Below the pieces are notes generated by a model, which worked only from the letters and a program-made list of their open reading frames with translations, made no database searches and was not told the origin of the DNA. A stretch of 49,578 nucleotides of DNA from JAFGXW01 sp964634385 (GTDB lineage: Bacteria > Bacillota_I > Bacilli_A > Izemoplasmatales > Izemoplasmataceae), in contig CAZWIZ010000012.1 of the NCBI GenBank assembly GCA_964634385.1, positions 1-49,578 of the forward strand, in the 5' to 3' direction. The position numbers and the translations under genes are program-made. How positions within the stretch are numbered: the stretch's first letter is position 1; each line of letters starts with the position of its first letter. Positions 35,213-42,930 of the stretch are shown piece by piece.

Positions 35213-35652
35213 GAGGTTTTGAAAAAGCAAAAGCATACTATAATTTAGAATTTGAATTACCAATGAGAAGTACATTACACAGTGCAGGATACGATATCGC
35301 TATTATTGAAGATATTGAAATATTACCTGGTGAGATAAGACTTGGTGTAACCGGATTAAAAGCTTATATGCAAGATGATGAAGTACTAATGATTTATCCA
35401 CGTTCTAGTTTACCAAGAAATTATCATTTAACGATTCCTAATAATGTTGGGATTATTGATAAAGATTATTATGAAAACGATGATAATGATGGAGCTATTT
35501 ATGTTTCATTATATAATTTCGGAAAAAAAACAATACATTTAAAAAAAGGAGAAAGAATTGCACAAGGAATATTTCAAAAGTATTTAATTTCTCCAAGTGA
35601 AAAAAGAGTAACTAAAGTAAGAAAGGGTGGTTTTGGAAGTACTGGAAAATAA
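35209..35652 (+). CDS. dut: dUTP diphosphatase-like protein
   Basis: A 147-residue trimeric-type dUTPase. Motifs: HSAGYDIA (1), PRSSLPRNYHLTI (2), NNVGIIDKDYYEN (3, with the active-site Asp and Tyr), ERIAQGIF (4) and GGFGSTGK (5, the P-loop-like tail). It would hydrolyse dUTP to dUMP, limiting uracil in DNA. Motif 3 is followed by an acidic insertion (DDNDG) not usual in E. coli-type enzymes. It starts with GTG overlapping the NUDIX stop, after AAGGAG. Confidence 0.85.
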   Translation: MRGFEKAKAYYNLEFELPMRSTLHSAGYDIAIIEDIEILPGEIRLGVTGLKAYMQDDEVLMIYPRSSLPRNYHLTIPNNVGIIDKDYYENDDNDGAIYVSLYNFGKKTIHLKKGERIAQGIFQKYLISPSEKRVTKVRKGGFGSTGK

Positions 35653-35665
35653 TTTGTGTTTTCCA

Positions 35666-35694
35666 TTGACAACAATATATTTAAGACATAAAAT
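35666..35694 (+). promoter_or_regulatory. Promoter of the B12 locus
   Basis: TTGACA (35666-35671), 17-base spacer, TAAAAT (35689-35694). Transcription would start at the 5' edge of the cobalamin aptamer. Confidence 0.75.
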
Positions 35695-35702
35695 GATAGA
35701 GT

Positions 35703-35888
35703 AGATATTAGGTGTCGTAAGACATAACAGGGAATTGAGTTAAAATCTCAAGCTGTCCCAGCAACCGTAAGAATGACGAAATGCAAAATACCACTGCTAC
35801 TTAGCGGGAAGGTGCATAGTAGGATGAATTCAAGCCGGTAGACCTACCTAGGTATCTAAAGAATTGAATTACTCCTGGGCTATGAGTA
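35703..35888 (+). promoter_or_regulatory. Cobalamin riboswitch aptamer
   Basis: The core follows the cobalamin consensus: closing stem AGATA/TATCT (35703-35707 / 35853-35857), AACAGGGAAT, AGCTGTCCCAGCAACCGTAAG, CCACTG, GGGAAGG, GGATGAA, and the B12 box AGCCGGTAGACCTACC at 35833-35848. A downstream hairpin P13 (TACTC 35870-35874 / GAGTA 35884-35888) has loop CTGGGCTAT, whose CTGGG can pair with CCCAG of L5 (35757-35761), the known kissing-loop contact. Binding of B12 should switch off the genes below through the terminator at 35933. Confidence 0.93.
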
Positions 35889-35932
35889 TATCGTTTATTT
35901 AACTTATTTGTTTTTAATAGTTATAAAACGTT

Positions 35933-35960
35933 AAATCATCCAGGAGGATGGTTTTTTTAT
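35933..35960 (+). terminator. Regulated terminator of the cobalamin riboswitch
   Basis: Nine-base stem (AAATCATCC / GGATGGTTT, one wobble), loop AGGA, T7. CCAGGAG in it (35940-35946) is fully complementary to CTCCTGG at 35872-35878 in P13, giving a candidate antiterminator when B12 is absent. Confidence 0.85.
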
Positions 35961-35986
35961 TTCATAAAACTTAGAAGGAGGAAATT

Positions 35987-37363
35987 ATGAAAAAACTATT
36001 CTCACTGGCATCGTTGTTTTTATTTGTCTTTGTATTAACAGGATGTACTAATGAAAATGAGGTATCAGAGTTACAACAAGAAATTGAGGCAAAAACAATT
36101 CTTATATCAGAACTTGAAGATGAGATACAAGAATTGATTTTTAGTTCTCAGGCTAATTTTGAAAGTGTTGAAGATTTAACAGCTTTACTTGAGGAATTAG
36201 AAAATGAAAATGCTGAATTACAAGCTTTAATTTATGATAATGTATTAACTTTTACATTCACAGATGAACATGGAATGTTTGCTAGTAAAACCATCGGATA
36301 TAATGATGATTTTACCGGAAGTTTGTTTGATATTTTAGATCAAAATTTTGAGGTAGGATATACTGATTCTGAATGGGGTAAATTTATTTATTCTTTAGAT
36401 AATCTTTATCCTAAAACAGGAGCTTATATTGCTTTTTCTAAAAACGGAGAAATGTCAACTGTAGGTGTTGATGTAGTTACTTTTGAAGATGAAGATGTCT
36501 TTAGTTTTGAAGTAATGTGGTGGGATATGACCCAAAAAGCAGTAGATGACGCTATTCAATTATTTTTACTTAATTACGCAAGTGAATATGTGAATAATGA
36601 ATCAGTTGATTATAATGTTCTCTCTGCATTAGCTTTATTAGGATTAGAAGATTCTTATATAGGAACTGTTGAAGTAGAAACATTAGTAAATAATAGAACA
36701 CTTACAACAGTCAATGATTACTTTAAAGCGATTATTGAATTAGAAAGTGTTGGATTACATGCGGGTGATTTAATGAATGAATTAAATGAAATAGTTAGTG
36801 TTGGTCCTTATGGACAAACAGCTTACGGATTATTAGCTTTTGATTGTAGTTACCGACCTGTAGATTATAGTAATTATGTAAGTAGTGCCTTAGCTGATTT
36901 ATTGACAACAACACCATATGATTCTGGGCTTGATGCTGGAGGTATTAGTTTAGTAGCTTTAAGTAAGTATACTGATGAAACTGGAATACAAGGTTTAATT
37001 GATCAATATACAACTTGGATAAGTACATCACAACTTGATACTGGTGGAGTTAAAACAAGAGATATTACTTGGGGAGAAACAACTTATCCTGGGACAGAAA
37101 ATGCTGCTAGTATAAGTCAAGTAATACTTGGACTTATTGCGAATGGAATAGATCCAACAGGATTAAATTATACAAAAACAAATAATAATTTAATTACAAG
37201 ATTATTAGAATATCAAACAGATAGCGGATCATTTGATTGGGCATTTGGTGATGAATATACTGAAGATCTTGCTTTCAGTACACCACAAGCTTTTTTAGCA
37301 CTTGTAGTTTATCAAACATATGCTAATACATATGAGGCTGTAAATCCATACGATTTTAATTAA
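35987..37363 (+). CDS. B12-regulated lipoprotein: DUF4430 domain plus alpha/alpha-barrel-like domain
   Basis: A 458-residue lipoprotein. Signal peptide with lipobox LTGC (Cys20), a coiled coil (about 25-78), then a DUF4430-like beta domain (about 82-180) and a 270-residue helical-repeat domain (about 188-450). The latter shows prenyltransferase/transcobalamin-like repeats, e.g. ENAASISQVILGLIANGIDPT and AFSTPQAFLALVVYQTYAN. Mammalian intrinsic factor and transcobalamin consist of the same two folds in the opposite order. With the riboswitch before it, the likely role is capture of cobalamin at the cell surface. That role is inferred. AGAAGGAGG before ATG is strong. No key B12-contact residues can be verified by eye. 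Confidence 0.8.
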   Translation: MKKLFSLASLFLFVFVLTGCTNENEVSELQQEIEAKTILISELEDEIQELIFSSQANFESVEDLTALLEELENENAELQALIYDNVLTFTFTDEHGMFASKTIGYNDDFTGSLFDILDQNFEVGYTDSEWGKFIYSLDNLYPKTGAYIAFSKNGEMSTVGVDVVTFEDEDVFSFEVMWWDMTQKAVDDAIQLFLLNYASEYVNNESVDYNVLSALALLGLEDSYIGTVEVETLVNNRTLTTVNDYFKAIIELESVGLHAGDLMNELNEIVSVGPYGQTAYGLLAFDCSYRPVDYSNYVSSALADLLTTTPYDSGLDAGGISLVALSKYTDETGIQGLIDQYTTWISTSQLDTGGVKTRDITWGETTYPGTENAASISQVILGLIANGIDPTGLNYTKTNNNLITRLLEYQTDSGSFDWAFGDEYTEDLAFSTPQAFLALVVYQTYANTYEAVNPYDFN

Positions 37364-37384
37364 AATAATAAGGAAGTGAAATAA

Positions 37385-37807
37385 ATGAAAAAACTAGTTT
37401 ATTCAATAATTATTTTAGTTGTTAGTTTTGCTAGTTTTAGTGTTTATTCACAACTTAATAATAATGATACAGTTGGTGAAATAACAATAATCATTGTTGA
37501 TGAAATTGGTGATACAGTTTCTAGTAAAACTTATGATTTCACAAAAGAAGATACTTTATTCTCAATTTTACAAGATAATTATGAAATAGGATGTGCTGAT
37601 AGTTCATATCATATTACAACAGTTTGTGAACCATTGCTTTTTAATAGTAGAGTTATTTTAAAAGTTAATTCAGTTGAAACAGATTGGACTAATACTTTTA
37701 TCGCAGTTTATGAAAATGATGAATATTCAAATTATGGAATTGACTCAATATCGTTAAATGATGGAGATGTTTTTAGATTTGAGTATAGTTTAGTTGGAGG
37801 TGAGTAA
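37385..37807 (+). CDS. Secreted or membrane-anchored DUF4430 protein
   Basis: A 140-residue protein: an N-terminal hydrophobic segment (about 4-22) without a lipobox, then a single DUF4430-like domain. It shares with the upstream lipoprotein the pattern SKT...DFT(K/G)...LFxILxxNxEIG and a final DGDVFRFEYS (DEDVFSFEVM in the partner). Two Cys (in GCADSS and VCEP) could form a disulfide. It has the beta domain alone, so it may cap or complete the alpha domain of its neighbour. GGAAGTG precedes ATG; it follows after 21 bases in the same operon. Confidence 0.75.
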   Translation: MKKLVYSIIILVVSFASFSVYSQLNNNDTVGEITIIIVDEIGDTVSSKTYDFTKEDTLFSILQDNYEIGCADSSYHITTVCEPLLFNSRVILKVNSVETDWTNTFIAVYENDEYSNYGIDSISLNDGDVFRFEYSLVGGE

Positions 37808-37811
37808 AATA

Positions 37812-38339
37812 ATGGAAACTAGAAAAATATTAATGATTGCTTTATCAATAGCTATTATTTTTACTCAGGAACAATTACTAATATTTTTACCAAATATTCA
37901 ATTAACCGTTGTGCTCATAATTCTTTTTGTTAGTGTTTTTACATTTAAAGAAAGTATTATTATGATTACTTCCTATGTCTTTTTAGATAATCTTTACATG
38001 GGTGGGTTTAATGTATTTTATATGGTTCCAATGATGTTAGCATGGTATTTAATTCCAATTAGCTATCATACTATTTTACACAAGACTAAAAATGAACTAA
38101 AATTAGCATTATTCGCAATGGTGTTTGGATTTGTTTATGGATGGGCATTTATTCCTTTTAATATGATTCAAACAGGAATCCCTAATTTTATACCATATCT
38201 AATCGCTGATTTACCATTTGAATTAATAATGGCAACAACAGGATTTTTAACTGTTCTTTGGCTTTATAAACCATTGTATAAAGTTTTAAAAGAAATAGTA
38301 ATTACTGATAAATTGTCTATCATCAAAACTTATAAGTAA
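37812..38339 (+). CDS. ECF transporter S component, predicted for cobalamin
   Basis: A 175-residue membrane protein with about six hydrophobic helices and no ATPase domain, as in ECF substrate-binding (S) components. It lacks a signal peptide, begins with a short cytoplasmic ETRK and has FNVFYMVPMMLAWYLIP and FGFVYGWAFIPFNM segments. The riboswitch and the two putative B12-binding proteins make cobalamin the likely substrate. The EcfA/EcfT energising module is not in the window and is presumably shared. GGAGGTG precedes ATG 37812. Confidence 0.75.
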   Translation: METRKILMIALSIAIIFTQEQLLIFLPNIQLTVVLIILFVSVFTFKESIIMITSYVFLDNLYMGGFNVFYMVPMMLAWYLIPISYHTILHKTKNELKLALFAMVFGFVYGWAFIPFNMIQTGIPNFIPYLIADLPFELIMATTGFLTVLWLYKPLYKVLKEIVITDKLSIIKTYK

Positions 38340-38340
38340 T

Positions 38341-38367
38341 AAACAAGCCTATTTTGGGCTTGTTTTC
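38341..38367 (+). terminator. Terminator of the B12 operon
   Basis: Stem AAACAAGCC / GGCTTGTTT with a seven-base loop and a short T tract. Confidence 0.8.
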
Positions 38368-38407
38368 TATATTGTTATTACTATTTAGTAAGAATTAAAC
38401 AAAACTC

Positions 38408-38436
38408 TTGCTTATTATTTGTTTTTTTGTTAAAAT
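38408..38436 (+). promoter_or_regulatory. rpsB promoter
   Basis: TTGCTT (38408-38413), 17-base spacer, TAAAAT (38431-38436). Gives a leader of about 105 bases. Confidence 0.65.
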
Positions 38437-38458
38437 TAAAAAGCCGTAAAAATACACA

Positions 38459-38522
38459 CACATTTAGAGTATTTAGCCCTGAGCTGCTCAAAAGTAGTGG
38501 CTGAATTACGTAGATAAATGTG
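38459..38522 (+). ncRNA. Structured rpsB leader (candidate S2 autoregulatory RNA)
   Basis: Nested helices: P1 CACATTTA (38459-38466) with TAAATGTG (38515-38522), perfect; P2 TTAGCC (38473-38478) with GGCTGA (38499-38504); P3 GCTGCT (38483-38488) with AGTAGT (38493-38498), capped by CAAA. A four-base CTGA bulge separates P2 and P3 on one side only. The last strand of P1 ends 15 bases before the ribosome-binding site, so protein binding could block translation. Ribosomal protein leaders often work this way; the S2 role is inferred. Confidence 0.6.
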
Positions 38523-38550
38523 GAGGCAAAAATCAGAAGGAGGAATCAAA

Positions 38551-39783
38551 ATGGCTGTAATATCAATGAAACAGTTACTTGAGGCTGGTGTTCATTTCGG
38601 ACATCAAACTCGCCGTTGGAATCCTAAAATGGACAAGTATATTTATACTAGTCGTGGTGGGATTCATATTATCGATCTACAAAAAACTGTAGGATATATC
38701 GATGAAGCTTATGCTAAATTATTAGAAATTGGTAAAAATGGTGGAAAAATCTTATTTGTAGGAACAAAAAAACAAGCTCAAGATGTTGTTAGAGAAGAAG
38801 CAATTCGCTCTGGACAATATTATGTATCACAAAGATGGCTTGGAGGAACACTTACAAATTTTAAGACAATTAGAAAAAGTATTAAAAGATTACATGACAT
38901 CAAAAGAATGGAAAAAGATGGAACGTTCACACGTTTACCTAAAAAAGAAGTTATTGGGTTAAAAAAACAATTGGAAAAATATGAAAAATTCTTAGGTGGA
39001 ATTAAAGAAATGAGAGTTTTACCTCAAGCAGTTTTTGTAGTTGATCCAATGAAAGAAAAAAATGCAGTTTTAGAAGCGAGAAAATTACATATTCCTGTTT
39101 TTGGAATTGTTGATACAAACTGTGATCCAGATTTAGTAGATGTAATTATTCCAGCTAATGATGACGCAATTAGATCAGTAAGATTAATTGTTGGTAAATT
39201 AGCAAATGCGTTTATTGAAGCAACTGGAGGAGAAATTATCGAAACAGTAGTTGAGAGACCTGCTCCAAGAACAGATTATAAAAAACCATATGATAAAAAT
39301 AGAAGACCATATGATCCGAATAGAAAACCATATGTAAAAAAACCATATGATCCAAATAGAAAACCATATGTAAAAAAACCATATAACCCAAATAATAAAC
39401 CAACTGAATCAACAAAAAAACCATTTAACCAAAATCGTACAGCTAACGCTGGAGCAAAAGTTACATCACCAATTGCTAAAACAGAAGTTAAAGCAACTGT
39501 TAAACCAACAGTTAAACCAACAGTTAAGGCAGAAGTTAAACCAACTGTTAAAACAGAAGTTAAAGCAACTGTTAAACCTGTAGTTAAAAAAGTTATAGAA
39601 CCCAAAGTAGTAGAACCTAAGGTTGTAGAAACTAAAGTAGTAGAAGAAGTAAAAGTTACGGCAAAAGCTAGTGTTAATTTATCAACTATGAAAGTTGCTG
39701 AATTAAAAGCACTCGCTAAAGAAAAAGGATTACATGGATATTCAAAACTAAAAAAAGCAGAACTAATTGAAGCTTTAAAATAA
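38551..39783 (+). CDS. rpsB: 30S ribosomal protein S2 with long repetitive C-terminal extension
   Basis: A 410-residue protein, against about 230-260 for usual S2. Residues 1-232 are a normal S2 (VISMKQLLEAGVHFGHQTRRWNPKM start, VGTKKQAQD, RWLGGTLTNF, GIVDTNCDPDLVD). The extension has three parts: Pro/Tyr/Lys repeats (about 236-286, KPYDPNRKPYVK units encoded by a 36-bp DNA repeat at 39307-39402), Val-Lys-Pro-Thr repeats (about 312-349), and a final 35 residues resembling a SAP/Rho-N fold (MKVAELKALAKEKGLHGYS, KKAELIEAL). The last could bind nucleic acid. AGGAGG seven bases before ATG 38551 fixes the start; an earlier ATG at 38518 lies within leader stem P1. Confidence 0.9.
   Translation: MAVISMKQLLEAGVHFGHQTRRWNPKMDKYIYTSRGGIHIIDLQKTVGYIDEAYAKLLEIGKNGGKILFVGTKKQAQDVVREEAIRSGQYYVSQRWLGGTLTNFKTIRKSIKRLHDIKRMEKDGTFTRLPKKEVIGLKKQLEKYEKFLGGIKEMRVLPQAVFVVDPMKEKNAVLEARKLHIPVFGIVDTNCDPDLVDVIIPANDDAIRSVRLIVGKLANAFIEATGGEIIETVVERPAPRTDYKKPYDKNRRPYDPNRKPYVKKPYDPNRKPYVKKPYNPNNKPTESTKKPFNQNRTANAGAKVTSPIAKTEVKATVKPTVKPTVKAEVKPTVKTEVKATVKPVVKKVIEPKVVEPKVVETKVVEEVKVTAKASVNLSTMKVAELKALAKEKGLHGYSKLKKAELIEALK
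39307..39402 (+). repeat. 36-bp tandem repeat in rpsB
   Basis: Two full near-identical 36-bp units starting at 39307 and 39343 and a partial third from 39379, encoding PYDPNRKPYVKK. They differ mainly at single bases. A second, more degenerate 12-24-bp repeat encoding VKPT/VKAE-type units runs from about 39487 to 39590. Confidence 0.85.
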
Positions 39784-39787
39784 TATT

Positions 39788-39812
39788 AAAAGAGCTTTCG
39801 AGCTCTTTTTTT
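39788..39812 (+). terminator. Terminator after rpsB (TTCG loop)
   Basis: Stem AAAAGAGCT / AGCTCTTTT capped by the stable TTCG tetraloop, T-rich tail. Confidence 0.85.
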
Positions 39813-39836
39813 AGAAGGTATAAAGGCAACAAATAA

Positions 39837-39868
39837 TTGAATAAAAGGGTATTTTATGATATTATAAT
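39837..39868 (+). promoter_or_regulatory. tsf promoter candidate
   Basis: TATAAT at 39863-39868, about 30 bases before tsf. TTGAAT (39837-39842) lies 20 bases upstream, a long spacer, so the -35 is uncertain. Confidence 0.45.
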
Positions 39869-39897
39869 TTTGAAAAAGAACTTAGGAGGAAATAGTT

Positions 39898-40773
39898 ATG
39901 ACAATTACTGCAAGTATGGTAAAAGAATTAAGAAATAAAACTGGTGCAGGAATGATGGATTGTAAAAAAGCGTTATCAGAAACTGCTGGAGATATGGATT
40001 TAGCAATGGATTACTTAAGAGAAAAAGGAATCGCCAAAGCAGCTAAAAAAGCTGGTAGAATTGCTGCTGAAGGATTATGTAATGTTGTTGTTAAAGGGAA
40101 CGAAGCTGTTATTTTTGAACTTAACAGTGAAACAGATTTTGTGGCTAAAAATAAAGAATTTTTAGAACTACTTAATCAATTAGGAACCTTAATTGTTAAT
40201 AGTGATGCTACAAACGCAGAAGAAGCACTAAAAGTTTCAAATGGTGATAAAGATATTGAAAGAATAATTATTGATGCTACTTCCAAAATTGGAGAAAAAT
40301 TATCTTTAAGAAGAGTATCTAGAGTTGTAAAAACAGATGAAGATAACTTTGGAGCTTATAAACATATGGGTGGAAGAATTGTTACTTTAGTTGTTTTAAA
40401 AGGTGCATCAGAAGAAGTTTCAAAAGATATAGCAATGCATGTAGCTGCTATTAATCCTAAATTTATCGATAAATCTGAAATTAGTGAACAAGAACTTACT
40501 CACGAAAAAGAAATGTTGACAAAAGAAGCATTAAATGAAGGAAAACCTGCTAATATCGTTGAAAAAATGGTTATTGGTAGATTAAATAAATATTTAAAAG
40601 ATGTTTGTTTAGTAAATCAACCTTTTGTTAAAAATCCTGATTTAACAGTTGAAAAATATGTTAAAGCAAATGGTGGAAGTATTTTATCATTTATTCGTCT
40701 TGAAGTTGGAGAAGGAATTGAAAAAAGAAATGATGATTTTGCTGCTGAAGTAATGAGTCAAGTTAATCAATAA
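39898..40773 (+). CDS. tsf: Elongation factor Ts
   Basis: A 291-residue nucleotide exchange factor for EF-Tu. N-terminal UBA-like domain (MVKELRNKTGAGMMDCKKAL), the TDFVAKN motif (about 80-86) that inserts into EF-Tu, then the core domain with HVAAINPKFI. AGGAGG precedes ATG. It has its own promoter after the rpsB terminator, and pyrH follows after 47 bases. Confidence 0.96.
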   Translation: MTITASMVKELRNKTGAGMMDCKKALSETAGDMDLAMDYLREKGIAKAAKKAGRIAAEGLCNVVVKGNEAVIFELNSETDFVAKNKEFLELLNQLGTLIVNSDATNAEEALKVSNGDKDIERIIIDATSKIGEKLSLRRVSRVVKTDEDNFGAYKHMGGRIVTLVVLKGASEEVSKDIAMHVAAINPKFIDKSEISEQELTHEKEMLTKEALNEGKPANIVEKMVIGRLNKYLKDVCLVNQPFVKNPDLTVEKYVKANGGSILSFIRLEVGEGIEKRNDDFAAEVMSQVNQ

Positions 40774-40820
40774 AAATATAAAATAACTTTTCAAATTAAC
40801 AGCGATAGGGAGGTAAAATA

Positions 40821-41534
40821 ATGGAACCTAAGAAGCGAATTATTATTAAGTTAAGCGGAGAAGCATTGATTGGTGATGATAATAAAGTTATTGATCCTTT
40901 ACGTGTTAGAGAGATTGCTTATGAAATTAAAGAAGCTTATGATTTAGGAAATCTAGAAATAGGTGTAATTATTGGTGGAGGTAATATTTGGCGTGGACAA
41001 ATAGCTAGTGAAATGGGATTTGAAAGAAGTAGTGCTGATTATATGGGAATGATCGCAACAATAATGAATGCACTTGCACTTCAAAATGCTTTAGAAGAAT
41101 TAGGAATTGAAACAAGAACAATGACTAGTTTAAATATTCCTCAAGTTGCCGAACCTTACATTAGAAGAAAAGCATTAAGTAATTTAGAAAAAGGTCGAAT
41201 CGTAATTTTTGGTGGAGGGACAGGAAATCCTTATTTCTCAACTGATACAACTAGTGCATTACGTGCTGCAGAAATAGGTGCGGGAGTTGTATTAATGGCT
41301 AAAAACGGTACTGATGGAGTTTATGATAAAGATCCAAGATTTAACAAGGATGCAAAAAGATATGTTTCATTATCTCATCAAGAAGTACTTGAAAAGAAAT
41401 TAGAAGTAATGGATTCAACAGCCGCAGCACTTTGTAAAGATAATGATATTAATATTATTGTCTTTGATATGAATGAACATGGAAATATCAGAAGAGCAGC
41501 TAACGGAGAAAAAATAGGAACATTAATTTATTAA
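40821..41534 (+). CDS. pyrH: UMP kinase
   Basis: A 237-residue hexameric UMP kinase of the amino-acid-kinase fold, giving UDP. KRIIIKLSGEAL start, IGGGNIWRG, and MAKNGTDGVYDKDPR are typical. AGGGAGG precedes ATG. Standard place between tsf and frr. Confidence 0.95.
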   Translation: MEPKKRIIIKLSGEALIGDDNKVIDPLRVREIAYEIKEAYDLGNLEIGVIIGGGNIWRGQIASEMGFERSSADYMGMIATIMNALALQNALEELGIETRTMTSLNIPQVAEPYIRRKALSNLEKGRIVIFGGGTGNPYFSTDTTSALRAAEIGAGVVLMAKNGTDGVYDKDPRFNKDAKRYVSLSHQEVLEKKLEVMDSTAAALCKDNDINIIVFDMNEHGNIRRAANGEKIGTLIY

Positions 41535-41547
41535 AGGAGGATATGAT

Positions 41548-42105
41548 ATGCCCGAAATGGTTCTTTTAGAAACAGAAGAAACAATGGATAGTAGAATTAA
41601 AACATTAGAACACGATTTTTCAAAAGTTCGAACTGGACGTGCTAACCCAAGAATGTTTGATGATGTTAAAGTTAACTATTATGGTGCTTTAACTCCTTTA
41701 AACCAAGTTGGTAATATTAGCGTTCCAGAACCATCTCAATTGATAGTTAAACCTTATGACAGAAGTATTCTTGGTGATATTGAAAAAGCAATACTTGCTG
41801 CTAATTTAGGAGTTAACCCAAATAATGAAGGAACACAACTTCGCATTGTATTACCTACATTAACTAAAGAAACAAGAATTGAACTTACTAAATATGTTAA
41901 AAAGATGGGCGAAGAAGCTAAAGTTAGTATTAGAAATGCAAGAAGAGATGGAAATGATGCTATTAAGAAGTTAGAAAAAAATAGTGTAATTTCTGAAGAT
42001 GATGCAAAAGGATATCAAGAAGATATTCAAGAACTTACTAATAAACATGTTAAATTAATAGACGAATTAGTAAAAGAAAAAGATATCGACATTATGAGTA
42101 TATAG
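41548..42105 (+). CDS. frr: Ribosome recycling factor
   Basis: A 185-residue protein that, with EF-G, splits the ribosome after termination. Signature KVRTGRANPRMFDDVKVNYYG and PYDRSILGDIEKAI near the middle, with the long C-terminal helix. AAAGGAGG precedes ATG. Its stop lies in the left arm of a terminator. Confidence 0.95.
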   Translation: MPEMVLLETEETMDSRIKTLEHDFSKVRTGRANPRMFDDVKVNYYGALTPLNQVGNISVPEPSQLIVKPYDRSILGDIEKAILAANLGVNPNNEGTQLRIVLPTLTKETRIELTKYVKKMGEEAKVSIRNARRDGNDAIKKLEKNSVISEDDAKGYQEDIQELTNKHVKLIDELVKEKDIDIMSI

Positions 42106-42129
42106 AGACTACAGTTGTAGTCTCTTTTT
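42104..42129 (+). terminator. Terminator after frr
   Basis: Stem AGAGACTAC / GTAGTCTCT with loop AGTT, then T-rich; overlaps the frr stop. A TATAAT at 42154-42159 probably restarts transcription for uppS. Confidence 0.8.
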
Positions 42130-42183
42130 ATAGAAAAAAAAATGATTTTATAGTATAATAATATATTGTAACGAGGTGTTATT

Positions 42184-42930
42184 ATGAAGTTAGAAAAAAG
42201 AGTAATGAGTAAAAATATTCCTTCTCATATCGCAATAATCTTAGATGGTAATGGAAGATGGGCTCAGAAAAATAAATACATTCGTACTATTGGACATAAA
42301 ATAGGAGCTGAAAACCTTAAAAATATTGCAATAATTTGCAATGAAATTGGAATAAAGGTTTTAAGTGTATATGCATTTAGTACAGAAAATTGGAATAGAC
42401 CAGCTGACGAAGTAGATTATTTAATGAAGATACCCCGCAAATTTGAAGAATCATCTAAAGGGGAATTTAAAAAAAATGGTATTAAAGTAATATTTTCGGG
42501 AAGAAGAGATCGTTTTAGTTCTGAAAATGTAAAATTAATAAATAGAACAGAAGAAAAAACAAAAGATCGTAAAGGATTAATTTTGAATATTTGCTTTGAT
42601 TATGGAAGTCATGCTGAAATTATTGAAGCAGTTAAACAAATTAGTGAAGAATACAAACATAACAAAATTAAAATAGATGATATTGATAAAACAATGATTG
42701 AAAAACATTTGTACACAAAAGATTTACCACCACTTGATTTATTGATTAGAACTTCAGGTGAATTAAGAATTAGTAATTTTCTACTATGGCAAGTTGCTTA
42801 TAGTGAATTATATTTTACAAAGAAATTATGGCCTGAGTTTAAACGTAAAGAATTATTTAAAGCATTAGATAATTTTCAAAAAAGAAATCGTCGATTTGGC
42901 GCTATAAAGGAGGATAAAAATGAAGCCTAG
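42184..42930 (+). CDS. uppS: Isoprenyl (undecaprenyl diphosphate) synthase
   Basis: A 248-residue cis-prenyltransferase that elongates farnesyl diphosphate with isopentenyl diphosphate to the C55 carrier used in wall and glycan synthesis. Motif DGNGRWAQ with the catalytic Asp21 (Leu replaces the usual Met before it), LSVYAFSTENW and LLIRTSGELRISNFL. GAGGTG precedes ATG. Presence of a C55 carrier enzyme hints at surface glycans or wall; no wall genes are in the window. It overlaps cdsA by 11 bases. Confidence 0.93.
   Translation: MKLEKRVMSKNIPSHIAIILDGNGRWAQKNKYIRTIGHKIGAENLKNIAIICNEIGIKVLSVYAFSTENWNRPADEVDYLMKIPRKFEESSKGEFKKNGIKVIFSGRRDRFSSENVKLINRTEEKTKDRKGLILNICFDYGSHAEIIEAVKQISEEYKHNKIKIDDIDKTMIEKHLYTKDLPPLDLLIRTSGELRISNFLLWQVAYSELYFTKKLWPEFKRKELFKALDNFQKRNRRFGAIKEDKNEA

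Noticed and set aside
39307..39402. 36-bp repeat considered as a CRISPR array
   Set aside because: Units are contiguous with no spacers and code for a periodic protein segment; no cas genes are near.
39236..39605. Long antisense frames across the end of rpsB
   Set aside because: They are low-complexity mirrors of the coding repeats in S2 and have no start signals.
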